The notes beneath the pieces are model-generated. The model was not told the origin of the DNA. It was given only the letters and a program-made list of their open reading frames with translations, and did not search any database. The position numbers and the translations under genes were made by a program. 64,000 bases of DNA from Guillardia theta CCMP2712 (taxonomy: Eukaryota > Cryptophyceae > Pyrenomonadales > Geminigeraceae): the NCBI RefSeq assembly GCF_000315625.1, contig NW_005434666.1, forward strand, positions 214,010 to 278,009, written 5' to 3'. Positions 32,676-44,517 of the stretch are shown here, piece after piece (within the stretch, counting starts at the first letter, position 1; each line of letters opens with the position of its first letter).

Positions 32676-34754
32676 ATGCCTTCTCCCCCCCTCAGACCCT
32701 CCTCCGCCTCTTCCTCCGCCTCCTCCTCCGCCTCCTTCCCTGCTCTCCTCCGTACCATGTCCCAGTCCTCCCTCACTGCCAAGCTCCTCCGCAAGCTCCT
32801 CCGTCATGATCCTGCCTCCCACGCTCGCCGTCGTCCGACCCCTTCCTCACCCGCCATGCAGCCCGATTATCCCAGCGACGTCGTCAAGCACCTCTGTGAT
32901 GCCATCGGCTCTATGACGGGTCACTACGCCTCGCTCTCGCGGCGCGCTGCCAAGCAGAGCAAGTCCATCGTCGCCATGGCTGATGCCGTCGCTCAGTCCA
33001 ACATGGCGGTCTGTGCCATGGTCGCCGAGCTCGCGGAGATAGCGAGCGGTCTCTCAGACGTCTGCCAGGCCGTCATGGCTCAGCAGGAGCAGGTGCTGGT
33101 GCTGCTGCAGGCCCAGCCTCTCCCGCCGCATGCCGTCTCCTACAAGGACGTCAAGATCAAACAGGACCTCTATCCCGCTCACTCCCTCCCGCCCGACGAG
33201 GCACACGCCGCTGTCACGCTGCCACACCACAGCGACGTCAAGCCCTGCTCTAGCCTCCGTGTCGAGCCGGCCATGCTGTCTCCTGCTCCCTGCCCTCCAG
33301 TCGAGCCCGCCGCGGCCTTGCATGAAGCAACGACATGCGTCTCCCCGACTGCTCTGGCCAAGACAGACGAGAGGATCGAGCTCGACGAGCCGCTGGCGGA
33401 TCAGCGGGAGCGAGGAGGGCCCGCCAGCTCGAAGCGCGAGGGCGCGGCCTCGAGCTTCGGCTTCGCCTCTACCGTCGCCGTGTATCACCCGTTCCGAGGG
33501 AATCGGACTGAAATCAAGTACGTCGACTGGTTCGCCGTCAGAGGGCGCGTCGCCGCCCTGTGCGACGGAGGACGGCACGGCCGGCTGTCGGAGCGGCTTG
33601 CCCGGAAGATGGCTGCTGCCTTCGTCTCTATGAGCCCGCCTTCTGAGGGCCCGTACCTGGCCGAGGACAGGTACTCGCAAGCCATCGACCAGACCAAGGC
33701 GGAGCTCAAGGAGAGTGACGCCTCGATCAAGGAGAGCATGAGGTCAGCGTCTTTCTTGGGGCTCGAGCTCTGCCCAGAGCATAGCAGCGGCAATGTCCAG
33801 GTACGCGCGCTGGTGATCGGGAGCCCCCGCTGGGCCGTCCTGTCCTACAACCAAGACGAGTCGAGGTCAGAACACGCCCCCAATGCGAGCATGTCCCTGC
33901 TTCTGACTGACCGGCCGTGTGGCAGCTTCGAGTGTCGCCACCTCTCCGAGCCCTGCTCGGATGTCACAGGCTCCCGCGGGCTGGCGGCCCGGCCGTCCGC
34001 TCTCAGCATCGAGGCGCGGGACGGGGACATCCTTGTCATCGGCAGCGACGGCTTCTGGCGCAACGTCTTCTTGCCGGGGAGCGGGGGCGGCGAGTCGAAG
34101 CTGCGGTGTAGCCTGGTGGAGAGTGCGGGCAAGGCGCTCAAGTACGTCTCTACCCAGAGCACTCCAGGACAGGACTGGTCCCAGTGCACCAAGTTTGTTG
34201 AGCAGCTCGGCAAGGACTTGTACGGGATCGCCATGGGAAACATGAGCAATGTCAAGGGCTATGAGGACGACATGACCGTCCTTGTGACGCGGGTGAAGAG
34301 AGGAGAGGCCGGCGTCGAGCTTGACGCGAGCATCGACGCAAGACCGATGCTGACCGGCGGGTACTACGTCGTCAGGGAGCCGCCACTCAGCAGCAGGTCC
34401 GAGGAGCGTCCGGCGCCAGCGCCGGTCTCTCACAAGGAGCCTCAAGAACTCGGAGGCAGCTCAGTCAGGGCCGAAGGACCCGGAGGTCGCATCGTGTCGA
34501 TGAGCCAGGCGGCTTGCGCTGATTGTCCTGGGCCGGCACCAGGAGCGCGGCGCTTTGGCGGCGGCGCCAAGCGGCAGCAGCCTGATGAGTCCGCCGCTGA
34601 CAGCCACGGTGAGCCCCGGGAACAGCCCCGGAAGGTCGGCCCCGGAGCCGGGTTGCAATTTGGAGCAAAGAAGCCTGTGAGTACATTGTGTGCGGGGCTC
34701 AGAAACTGGACCGTCCGAGGCTTGAGGGACCCGTGCACTCAAGACTCTCAGTAG
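32676..34754 (+). CDS. PP2C (PPM)-like protein phosphatase, copy 1, intronless
   Basis: A single 692-residue frame. The first ~260 residues are Ser/Pro/Arg-rich, then helical (SVAQ..MAVCAMVAELAEIASG region). The PPM-type domain follows: YVDWFAVRGRVAALCDGGRH (about 286-305) occupies the place of the PP2C DGHGG loop. GDILVIGSDGFWRNVF (about 450) is the core SDG strand. YEDDMTVLVTRV (about 529) is the terminal DDMT metal motif. The usual DG(H/V)GG is replaced by CDGGRHG, so activity is uncertain; it may be a divergent or inactive phosphatase. The C-terminus is Pro/Gly-rich and continues into the flanking GC-rich repeat. Lack of introns and high GC set it apart from nearly all neighbours and suggest retroposition or acquisition from outside. 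Confidence 0.65.
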   Translation: MPSPPLRPSSASSSASSSASFPALLRTMSQSSLTAKLLRKLLRHDPASHARRRPTPSSPAMQPDYPSDVVKHLCDAIGSMTGHYASLSRRAAKQSKSIVAMADAVAQSNMAVCAMVAELAEIASGLSDVCQAVMAQQEQVLVLLQAQPLPPHAVSYKDVKIKQDLYPAHSLPPDEAHAAVTLPHHSDVKPCSSLRVEPAMLSPAPCPPVEPAAALHEATTCVSPTALAKTDERIELDEPLADQRERGGPASSKREGAASSFGFASTVAVYHPFRGNRTEIKYVDWFAVRGRVAALCDGGRHGRLSERLARKMAAAFVSMSPPSEGPYLAEDRYSQAIDQTKAELKESDASIKESMRSASFLGLELCPEHSSGNVQVRALVIGSPRWAVLSYNQDESRSEHAPNASMSLLLTDRPCGSFECRHLSEPCSDVTGSRGLAARPSALSIEARDGDILVIGSDGFWRNVFLPGSGGGESKLRCSLVESAGKALKYVSTQSTPGQDWSQCTKFVEQLGKDLYGIAMGNMSNVKGYEDDMTVLVTRVKRGEAGVELDASIDARPMLTGGYYVVREPPLSSRSEERPAPAPVSHKEPQELGGSSVRAEGPGGRIVSMSQAACADCPGPAPGARRFGGGAKRQQPDESAADSHGEPREQPRKVGPGAGLQFGAKKPVSTLCAGLRNWTVRGLRDPCTQDSQ

Positions 34755-35195
34755 TCGGACCCGCCGCCGGGCCGCACGCGGGGGGCGCACTGAACTGTCC
34801 GGGCCGGGCCCTGGCAGACTTTCAAGTTGGCCTGACTCACAGCGGCCCGCCGCCAAACTTAGCCGCACTGCGGCATCACAGTTGGCGCCGCCGCTGCTGG
34901 CCTCTTTCAAGCCTGAGGAGTACGGTCGGCACTGAGAGTGTCTGAGCCTGAGTCATGCAGGTGCCGCCTGGGGGGGCGCCGTGGCTACCCAGTCTTCTTA
35001 GTCTCTACGCTGCCGGGCTGTGGCATCATGATGCGGGAACTTTGAAATGACAATCAAGACTCAGTGGGACGCTTGGCATCCGATCATGTCGGGGCCCCGT
35101 GAGAATCAGCCACGGTGCCAACAGGACCGGCCGGCCGGGCCCCGGGGCCGGGCCCCAATGATCTCAGCCCCGGTGACCAAAAAAGCCGCGGCAGG

Positions 35196-38031
35196 TAGGA
35201 AAGCCGCAGCCGACAAACAAGTTTGAATCAACCCACGAACGAGGGGCTGGGGTGCCCACCGCGGGGTGGGTACTCCCGTGATCGAATCAAGGGTGGTCCT
35301 CCTACCCACCCTGGCTTGCCTCCTACCCCCTCTCTGTGCCCGCTTCTCCCCCTCCTCCTCCTACAACCCTCCATGCGACATCTTTGCCTACCCTACCCCT
35401 TCCCCAGACTTCCTGCCAGTATAATGCTGTTTTATAAAGCTTTCATAAGCCCATATTGGGGGGTCCCCGAGTTCCCCGTCATCCACCATGCCTTCTCCCC
35501 CCCTCAGACCCTCCTCCGCCTCCTCCTCCTCCTCCTCCTCTGCTCTCCTCCGTACCATGTCCCAGTCCTCCCTCACTGCCAAGCTCCTCCGCAAGCTCCT
35601 CCGTCATGATCCTGCCTCCCACGCTCGCCGTCGTCCGACCCCTTCCTCACCCGCCATGCAGCCCGACTATCCCAGCGACGTCGTCAAGCACCTCTGTGAT
35701 GCCATCGGCTCTATGACGGGTCACTACGCCTCGCTCTCGCGGCGCGCTGCCAAGCAGAGCAAGTCCATCGTCGCCATGGCTGATGCCGTCGCTCAGTCCA
35801 ACATGGCGGTCTGTGCCATGGTCGCCGAGCTCGCGGAGATAGCGAGCGGTCTCTCAGACGTCTGCCAGGCCGTCATGGCTCAGCAGGAGCAGGTGCTGGT
35901 GCTGCTGCAGGCCCAGCCTCTCCCGCCGCATGCCGTCTCCTACAAGGACGTCAAGATCAAACAGGACCTCTATCCCGCTCACTCCCTCCCGCCCGACGAG
36001 GCACACGCCGCTGTCACGCTGCCACACCACAGCGACGTCAAGCCCTGCTCTAGCCTCCGTGTCGAGCCGGCCATGCTGTCTCCTGCTCCCTGCCCTCCAG
36101 TCGAGCCCGCCGCGGCCTTGCATGAAGCAACGACATGCGTCTCCCCGACTGCTCTGGCCAAGACAGACGAGAGGATCGAGCTCGACGAGCCGCTGGCGAA
36201 TCAGCGGGAGCGAGGAGGGCCCGCCAGCTCGAAGCGCGAGGGCGCGGCCTCGAGCTTCGGCTTCGCCTCTACCGTCGCCGTGTATCACCCGTTCCGAGGG
36301 AATCGGACTGAAATCAAGTACGTCGACTGGTTCGCCGTCAGAGGGCGCGTCGCCGCCCTGTGCGACGGAGGACGGCACGGCCGGCTGTCGGAGCGGCTTG
36401 CCCGGAAGATGGCTGCTGCCTTCGTCTCTATGAGCCCGCCTTCTGAGGGCCCGTACCTGGCCGAGGACAGGTACTCGCAAGCCATCGACCAGACCAAGGC
36501 GGAGCTCAAGGAGAGTGACGCCTCGATCAAGGAGAGCATGAGGTCAGCGTCTTTCTTGGGGCTCGAGCTCTGCCCAGAGCATAGCAGCGGCAATGTCCAG
36601 GTACGCGCGCTGGTGATCGGGAGCCCCCGCTGGGCCGTCCTGTCCTACAACCAAGACGAGTCGAGGTCAGAACACGCCCCCAATGCGAGCATGTCCCTGC
36701 TTCTCACTGACCGGCCGTGTGGCAGCTTCGAGTGTCGCCACCTCTCCGAGCCCTGCTCGGATGTCACAGGCTCCCGCGGGCTGGCGGCCCGGCCGTCCGC
36801 CCTCAGCATCGAGGCGCGGGACGGGGACATCCTTGTCATCGGCAGCGACGGCTTCTGGCGCAACGTCTTCTTGCCGGGGAGCGGGGGCGGCGAGTCGAAG
36901 CTGCGGTGTAGCCTGGTGGAGAGTGCGGGCAAGGCGCTCAAGTACGTCTCTACCCAGAGCACTCCAGGACAGGACTGGTCCCAGTGCACCAAGTTTGTTG
37001 AGCAGCTCGGCAAGGACTTGTACGGGATCGCCATGGGAAACATGAGCAATGTCAAGGGCTATGAGGACGACATGACCGTCCTTGTGACGCGGGTGAAGAG
37101 AGGAGAGGCCGGCGTCGAGCTTGACGCGAGCATCGACGCAAGACCGATGCTGACCGGCGGGTACTACGTCGTCAGGGAGCCGCCACTCAGCAGCAGGTCC
37201 GAGGAGCGTCCGGCGCCAGCGCCGGTCTCTCACAAGGAGCCTCAAGAACTCGGAGGCAGCTCAGTCAGGGCCGAAGGACCCGGAGGTCGCATCGTGTCGA
37301 TGAGCCAGGCGGCTTGCGCTGATTGTCCTGGGCCGGCACCAGGAGCGCGGCGCTTTGGCGGCGGCGCCAAGCGGCAGCAGCCTGATGAGTCCGCCGCTGA
37401 CAGCCACGGTGAGCCCCGGGAACAGCCCCGGAAGGTCGGCCCCGGAGCCGGGTTGCAATTTGGAGCAAAGAAGCCTGTGAGTACATTGTGTGCGGGGCTC
37501 AGAAACTGGACCGTCCGAGGCTTGAGGGACCCGGTGTGCACTCAAGAGTAGTCGGACCCGGGCGCGCCTGGGGGCCGCCACCTGAACTGTCCGACCCTGG
37601 CCGCCTGGCAGACTTTGGCCCGTGATAGCGGCCCGCCGGCGCCAAGCTAGTAGCGGCCGCATCACAGCCCTTGCGCCGGCAGTGGCCTCATTCAAATAGG
37701 AGTACTGTCGGCACTGAGAGTGTCTGAGCCTGCGTCATGCCGGTTCCGCCGGGGGGGGGGGCCCGTGGCTACCGAGTCTTCTTAGTCTCTAACGGCTGCC
37801 GGGCTGTGGCATCATGCGGGAATGAGCATTCGAGGCTGGGGACGCCCGGCATCCGATCATGTCCCGGGGGGGTCACTGCCGTGGGCCCCCGGGCCGCCCC
37901 GGACCTGACTTATGCCAGTCCTCGGCCGATCAGTACTTCCAGTGACTTCTCTCCGTGCCAACAGGACCGGCCGGCCGGGCCCCGGGGCCGGGCCCCAATG
38001 ATCTCAGCCCCGGTGACCAAACTTGAAAGCG
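35196..38031. repeat. Tandem unit 2 of the PP2C-like array
   Basis: This is the second full unit, in the same orientation as unit 1. It again ends with the GC-rich block containing GACCGGCCGGCCGGGCCCCG and CCCCAATGATCTCAGCCCCG. High identity over the gene and lower identity in the 3' block suggest recent duplication with gene-centred homogenisation. Confidence 0.9.
35488..37551 (+). CDS. PP2C (PPM)-like protein phosphatase, copy 2, intronless
   Basis: This frame has 687 residues. It matches copy 1 almost everywhere: it is shorter by four residues in the N-terminal Ser run (residues about 10-20), has Asn in place of Asp in LANQRERGG, and ends differently after GLRDP. All PPM-like motifs described for copy 1 are present. 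Its own TATA-like box lies at 35427-35442. Both copies have intact frames, so both may be functional, or the duplication is too young for decay. Confidence 0.65.
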   Translation: MPSPPLRPSSASSSSSSSALLRTMSQSSLTAKLLRKLLRHDPASHARRRPTPSSPAMQPDYPSDVVKHLCDAIGSMTGHYASLSRRAAKQSKSIVAMADAVAQSNMAVCAMVAELAEIASGLSDVCQAVMAQQEQVLVLLQAQPLPPHAVSYKDVKIKQDLYPAHSLPPDEAHAAVTLPHHSDVKPCSSLRVEPAMLSPAPCPPVEPAAALHEATTCVSPTALAKTDERIELDEPLANQRERGGPASSKREGAASSFGFASTVAVYHPFRGNRTEIKYVDWFAVRGRVAALCDGGRHGRLSERLARKMAAAFVSMSPPSEGPYLAEDRYSQAIDQTKAELKESDASIKESMRSASFLGLELCPEHSSGNVQVRALVIGSPRWAVLSYNQDESRSEHAPNASMSLLLTDRPCGSFECRHLSEPCSDVTGSRGLAARPSALSIEARDGDILVIGSDGFWRNVFLPGSGGGESKLRCSLVESAGKALKYVSTQSTPGQDWSQCTKFVEQLGKDLYGIAMGNMSNVKGYEDDMTVLVTRVKRGEAGVELDASIDARPMLTGGYYVVREPPLSSRSEERPAPAPVSHKEPQELGGSSVRAEGPGGRIVSMSQAACADCPGPAPGARRFGGGAKRQQPDESAADSHGEPREQPRKVGPGAGLQFGAKKPVSTLCAGLRNWTVRGLRDPVCTQE

Positions 38032-38350
38032 AATCAAGGATGGTCCTCCTACCCACGCCGGGGGCTGGCTTGCCTACCCTACCCCCTCTCTGTCCCCGCT
38101 TCTCCCCCTCCTTCTCCTACAACCCTCCATGCGACATCCTTGCCTACCCTACCCCCTCCCCAGACTTCTTGCCAGTATAATGCTGGCCGGGCAGCGTCGA
38201 AAAGTCGGATCAGGCTTCCGAGGGCTCTGTAGTAACAGGCCCGGCTGCCCGTGAATGAGAGTCGGAAAACTATCTGCGCTGGGATCGGACCGGTCCTGTC
38301 CTGGAGTGCTCTGGGTAGAGACGTAATGCCCGCTCTCTCCACCAGGCCTC
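38032..38350. pseudogene. Truncated third PP2C unit and inverted gene fragment
   Basis: 38032-38184 matches the 5' flank of units 1 and 2 (the segment around 32470-32614), then stops just before the TATA-like box. Right after it, about 38284-38350 is the reverse complement of an internal piece of the PP2C gene (around 34115-34182; on the minus strand it reads YVSTQSTPGQD). So a third unit was truncated and part of a gene copy inverted. This is a relic with no intact frame. Confidence 0.8.
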
Positions 38351-38508
38351 TTACAGTACTCTAACGCGATCGATCTAAAAAAAAGAAGTTGCTGTCCGAC
38401 TACCCCACGTTTCAGTGCACCCCAGATAGTCGAGGCAGGGGGGTGGAGTGACACGAAAAGGGCCGTCCCTCCGCCTGCTCCGCCCCTCACAGCGGCAGCT
38501 CCTCGCGA

Positions 38509-41500
38509 ATGATCGATCGTTACTGCTCCATGCTCTGGTTTGCACAGAGATGGCAGCCAACGCTGTTGCTGTTGCTGGCTGTCTGTCTTGTGTTCCCTTG
38601 CCTGTCTCAGAAAGTCCCCTCATGGATCGACATGGATAGCACGTTTCGAAGAAACAAAAGAAGCACGGACAGTTTCTGCATGACATGCGTCCAACGCACA
38701 TTATTCAGTGAGATACAAGAGAACATGTCTGCTTTCCTGCCCTTCGACATGTGACTGTGCTGTTTCAGGTTACAACAGCAACGCAGCATTTCAGCTCCTT
38801 GACACATCTAACAAGCTCGAGTATTGGACAGAAATCACAGCCGGGTCAATGGATGGTCCTGGACCGAAGAGCGGGTTTCAGCTGGTAATGACAAGTGTTG
38901 GAGATTCCTTGTATGTTCTGGGCATCTACGGTGAGTTTGACGAGCGTGCCTGTCCTACCTGATGAAGGAGCTTGATCTGCAGATATCACGGTCACTCAAT
39001 CGCGAACTGTGGAGCTCTACGAGCTAAACATGTCTACCAACACGTGGACAAACTACACGTCGGAGATGAGAGGATCGGTGCCTGGACAGCAATATTCCTA
39101 CAGCTTTTCACCTTACATCGTCACTGTCGCATCCTGTCAAAGATCGCTGTTTGCTGCTGGATTGACAGCAGTGCTTCAGCTGGACTTGGACACTTTGATA
39201 TGGAGCGACGTCACAAGTGAACTCCCGAGAGTTTGGTTCGAGTCTGCGCAGTGGAATGCTCCATACCTGTCGGAGTATCAGGGAGACATCTACATGTCCG
39301 CTGTAGATGTAGGAGTTTCACACATGTTGGTCAACCGCGGATGCGGGACATCGGGATGGGAGGTCTATTTCTCCCTTGCAGAAATTTACAACAGTGCCAT
39401 GAATATCATCATGAGCGGTGTAACCATCATCAGCAATGCAGCTGGAGTGATTCCTGTGGTAGGTATGCTACGATTCAACCGGAATTACACGGATGTCGCA
39501 ATGATGCTATCCGAGCTGGACAGCACTAACACGTTTGTCCATACCCCCTGTGATGACGGAAACATCTACATCGTCGACACCAGCAATGAAGGTTTATGAA
39601 GCTAGTTGCTGATGTCGATATGACTTCAGTCTTCAGATATGTACATCATGCGTCCCGAATACCCCAAAGTCCTTAAAGTGTCCAACTCGGGCGGGGCTGG
39701 GATATTACCGGAGGATCAGCTGACCGGCATCACAAACTTTGTGTTAAGCAGATCCTTGATTTCCTGGGGCAGCAGTCTTGTGACTCAGCGCTATGATGGT
39801 GGAGGACATCTTTGCGGTGATGTATCGATCTGACTTCAATGCAGGGACTTATCAGACTTTCGATATGCACAGCCTGACGTGGTCTCAGATCAACATGATC
39901 GATACATACAGCCAGATGTCTCAGATCATACCCCAATACACAACATCCTCCACTATCTTCTCTTGGAATGGCGACTTGTACGGTTTCACCGATCTGCAAG
40001 GTGGCAAGATGTACAAATACGGCGGCAATGGAACATGGAGTCAACACCTACCGGATGTGAGTGTGAGCTTGGATTCGTATCTGCTTGCAACAGTCGCCTT
40101 CAATTCATATAATCTACTCCCGGACTATGCATCAGCTGTATCGGATTCATTTTATGCAATACAGTTCTCCATTCAAGTTGAGAGTAAGTCTTTGCCTGAA
40201 GTGACTTGGATTCCTGATGTTCTTTGTCCTTCAGATTATTTCTATGGAGAACCTGTGACGGAGGCAGATGTTTCAAATGGTGGAGTATATCTCTACTATC
40301 CTGCCACAGGAAATTGGAACAGGTACAGCGTTGCAAAAGGAGCTCCTTTGAAATATCGCAATTCCATTGCTGCCACAGACAGGTTTGTGTATCACTTTGG
40401 AGGAGCCAACGTGGAGGTGGGCAGTCAGATTGCATGGAGTAAGCAATCACAACATGTTTGTTGAATCTTTTCTTAGGATTTGTTTTACAGATGTCGACCA
40501 AGTCATGGACAGCTGGTTGTACTGCTTCGATCTTGAAGGTCAAGAATGGATCATTCTGTCTAAGTCGCAAACCAACTCTCCAACCCCAAGGTTGCATCCC
40601 TCCATGGTTGTGTACAAGACAAAGTTGTTTGTTTACGGAGGAATCATCAATTACGATACTGCAAATTTCTGGGTTGATCTCTACAGCTTTGATCTGGAGA
40701 CGTTGACATGGACGGAGTTGTTCAGCAAGAATGATCGTCAAGACGGGGCCGTCTTCGTCGGGTTGGTCATATCGATGGAGCTGCACAGCATGATCGGCTT
40801 GTACTACATCCCCTCTCCCACAACCATCGACCTGATGCTAACTTCTCGCAAGCTCCCCATGGACCGAGAGTCGACAGGACACATCATGCTTGACCTCCTC
40901 ACCTCCTACGACTGGGACACCATCCTGCTACCTCCCTGCTCTCACGCTCAAGCCTGCCTCAGCCTCGTCAGTCAGCTCACCTTGTGCGATCGGTCCTGGA
41001 TGCCTTGTTTCCTGTCGCTCAAGGGCAGCAACTCGGGGATAACGCTCTTCCATGACGCTGCCATCCTATGCGACGCCAAGCAAGGATGCTCCGGCATCTC
41101 AGCCTCGAACCTCACTCTCTTCTGCTCCGGCTACCGGCAAGGCACCAACGCCGCTCTCCGCATGCTCAGCGTGGGTGCGCACCTTGAGCTGGACCGAGTG
41201 TCGGTGTTTGGATGCTCCAGCCAGGACGACGGGGGCAGCGTGCAGCTGTACGGGGGAGCAACGGGTGCGCTTGCAAGCAGGCGGTTCGTGGGATCGTCTA
41301 GCGCAGGGAGCGGAGGAGCAATCATGCTGCAGGGATCCACCATGAGCATCGTCGACTCAACCTTCGAGGACTGCTGGGCCTCAGCTGGGGGAGGAGCGAT
41401 CGCCCTGCGCAGTCAACCGGTCGACTACTTTCCTACTGTCATGTCTCGCCCAGTCCTGCTGGTCGACCGCTCGCGCTTCTTGACAAACTCTGCAGTTGAC

Positions 41501-44486
41501 GGCGGAGCTCTGAGAGCTGAGAACGGGTCCATGATCACGATCAGGAGCAGCGTCTTCAGCAGCAACACGGTTTCGCGCAATGGCGGGGCGATGTACCTGC
41601 AAGCAAGCGATGCGCGCCTCGAAGACGATCAGTTTCTGCACAACGAGGCTGTTGGAGGAGGAGGAGGAGCTGTCTTGTGGGAGCAGCGGGAGCCGGTAGT
41701 CGTCCATCAGAAGGAGTTCATGTCTTCTTCCTCCCTCTGCACGGACGACCAGCAAGGGAATAAGGCCTTTTACGGCCCCTGCATCGCCTCAGGTTTCCAC
41801 CTCCTGCAGCTGGAGGCAGCTGAGAACTCTTTCTACCCTGGAATTCTGTTCAGCCTCAACGTCACCAAGTTTGACTTCTACCGCCAGCAGGTTCGAACAG
41901 ATTCGCAGGCCTCGCTGCAGGTCCAGACAGTCCGGCTGTCGAGCAGCAGTGGAGATGCGCTGGTGGTGGAGTCAAAGAGTATCAATCTCAAGGAGGGAGC
42001 GGCAGTCTTCGACATGTCAGTCAAGTCCTACTTCATCGCTTCCTCTCGCTTCCCGTTCGTTCAAGTAAGCGGCAACCCAGCGATCGAAGTCTTCGGACTC
42101 GACGCGGCCTCGGGCCTTCAGATCCAGTCCAACCCCATCGAGATGGAGACTTCTCCAGCTGTATGCCCAGCAGGGTACGTGCTCAAGGCGGACAGTGCCA
42201 GCTTCCCAGCCTTTGCGGTCTGTGACAGGTGCTCTCCTGACTCCTACGCTCTCAACGCCTTCAGCGGGAGCAACTCTACCCAGCTGGCTTGCCTCCGCTG
42301 CCCGCACGGCGTCTCATGCCAAGGAGGAGAGGAGGTGTTCAACGAGGCGGGGTTCTGGTTCAATCGAAGCATCCTCCTTCGCCCGGAAATGCAGCGCAAG
42401 ACCTTGAGGGCGTACAAGTGTGCCGAGGGATCGTGCTTCTCCCACTTCGTCTGCAAGGAAGGGCAGGAGGGTCGGGTGAGAGTCGATTGCTCCTCTGCGT
42501 CTCCTGACCCTTGCCTCTAGCTCTGCGGCCTGTGCAAGCAGGCAGGCCCGAAGGACGACTATTTCTGGAGTCTTCATCTTGGTGTTTGGCTTGCTGATGT
42601 TTCTTGCCGCCTGGTTCGACATGTTTACAATGAGACTGTTTGTGATGGCAGCGGCAGGATCTGGATCTTTCTGTTGCCTCTTCTCAAGTACCTAGGAATC
42701 GTCTCAGCGATAACGCAGATGGTGGATGAACCTGAGAAGAAGGAGGAAGAGAAGGGGAGGACAGGCTTTCTCTTCCAATGGCTAAGGGTACATCGGACGA
42801 AGATCGGATACATCAAGATTCTGATCGGTCCTCACTGCCTCGTATCTTCCCCAGCTGACGAGTCCCTCACAGGTTTCGTCCAGGTGTCCTCCAGCCTCAT
42901 CTCCATCTACAACATTCGATGGCCCGACCTCATTGCTCGTCTCCTCACCAACATCGCTTTCATCAGCTTCGACTTCATCTCGCTGCCTCAAATATCTTGC
43001 ACCGCCTCTGACCTCTCCTTCCTAGACCGGCTGCTGCTCTACACAGTCGCTCCGTTGGGCCCCCTCCTCCTCCTCTCCTTCCCACACCTCATCACTGTGC
43101 TTGTCAAGAGGCCCCATTCGGAGGACCTGTCGAGGGACCTGCTCTACAAGCTTATGTTCTGGAGCATGTATGTCACCGGAGAGGCAGGAGGGAAGGTTGA
43201 CCTGGAACAACAGGTTCTTCATCTACATCATCTACATCCCTGTATCTGCCATGGTCGTCAGCACCTTCCTATGTCAGGATCTCGGAGACGACGGTAACTG
43301 GCTTGCCCGGGATCTGCGCGTTCCCTGCCCTCGCACGTCGGCGAGCTTCTCCTATGGATGGGCCATCTTGATGACGCTCGTCTACCCCGTCGGGTTTCCG
43401 CTCGTCATACTCACGATCCTCTATCGGTTGAAAGTGCCGAGGCTGGCGCAAGCGAAGCATGAGCACGCCTTCTTTCAGACCCTGAGCATGATGACCGAAC
43501 TTGAACAAGTCAATGCTGACTGGAAGGACATGTGAGCGGTGCAAGAGCGATGGCAGGAAGAGTGGGAGACTTCGGTCTTTGAGCTGATAGACATCACAGA
43601 TGTGATGAAGTTGCGACAAGTGCTGAACAAGTTAAAGAAGGGAGAAGACCACGATTCTTTGAACTCTGTACCGGGGGCCATGTTTACAGCCGTGAGAGAA
43701 TTCTCCAACGAAAGTCAAGCTGATGAAGTCATCAACAACGCGTTTGAACCGCTCCAGGCCTGGATCGACAAAGCAGACGAAGAAGAAAAGCGAGAACACC
43801 CAGGGGAAAACGCAAACGAGGAGCAGCGGAAGGAGAAGAGGAAGTTTACGACGAAGAAGGACAAGGCGGAGAAGGACAAGGCGGAGGAGGAGAACGCAGC
43901 AGCGGCGGCAGAGGAGGAACAAGACGTAGAAGCGCAGGAAGAGAAGGAAGCAGAAGCGATGGCGAGGAAACAACTTCGATCCCTCTGTGACAACCTTGTC
44001 AAGCGGGGAATCGTGCAGTTGCCTGTTCTCAGCTGGAAGCAAGCGGAGGGGGCGGTCAAGGAGGGCTCAGTCTTCGCACAGTCCGAGAGGCACGCGATGC
44101 AGATCGCCGGGTTCTTGTTCTCCATGTACGAAGTGAAATACTGGTGGTTCGAGGTGCTGGAGCTGATGCGGCGTCTGCTCACCTGCATCATCATCAGCTT
44201 CTTCTTCACCGGCACCATCTTCCAGGTCGTTGTGGGTCTCATGCTCTTGTTCTTGTCTTTGGCAGCTCACAGTAGCCTCAAACCCTTCCAAGACATTTCG
44301 CAAGACAATATGATGTTCTATGGCCTCATCGCCAACTTTGCCACGCTGCTGTGTGAGTCATGGGGAGGAGGAGGAGGGGGAGGAGCAGGTGCACGAGCAG
44401 GTGGAGGGGGAGGAGGAGGGGGAGGAGCAGGTGCAGGAGCAGGTGGAGGGGGAGGAGGAGGGGGAGGAGGAGGGGTAGGAGGTGGA

Positions 44487-44517
<31 letters not shown>

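Larger units (their letters stand above)
32384..35195. repeat. Tandem unit 1 of the PP2C-like array
   Basis: This unit starts with TAGGAAAGCCGCAGCC and repeats from 35196, an offset of exactly 2812 bp at the start of the coding frames. It contains about 290 bp of 5' flank, a complete intronless gene and a GC-rich 3' block ending in CCCCAATGATCTCAGCCCCG. The coding parts of units 1 and 2 differ by only a handful of bases plus a short length change in an N-terminal CCT run; the 3' blocks are more diverged. Confidence 0.9.

Noticed and set aside
33054-34445. Minus-strand frames of 136-208 codons within the PP2C genes
   Set aside because: They are antisense shadows in GC-rich coding DNA and are duplicated only because the gene is.
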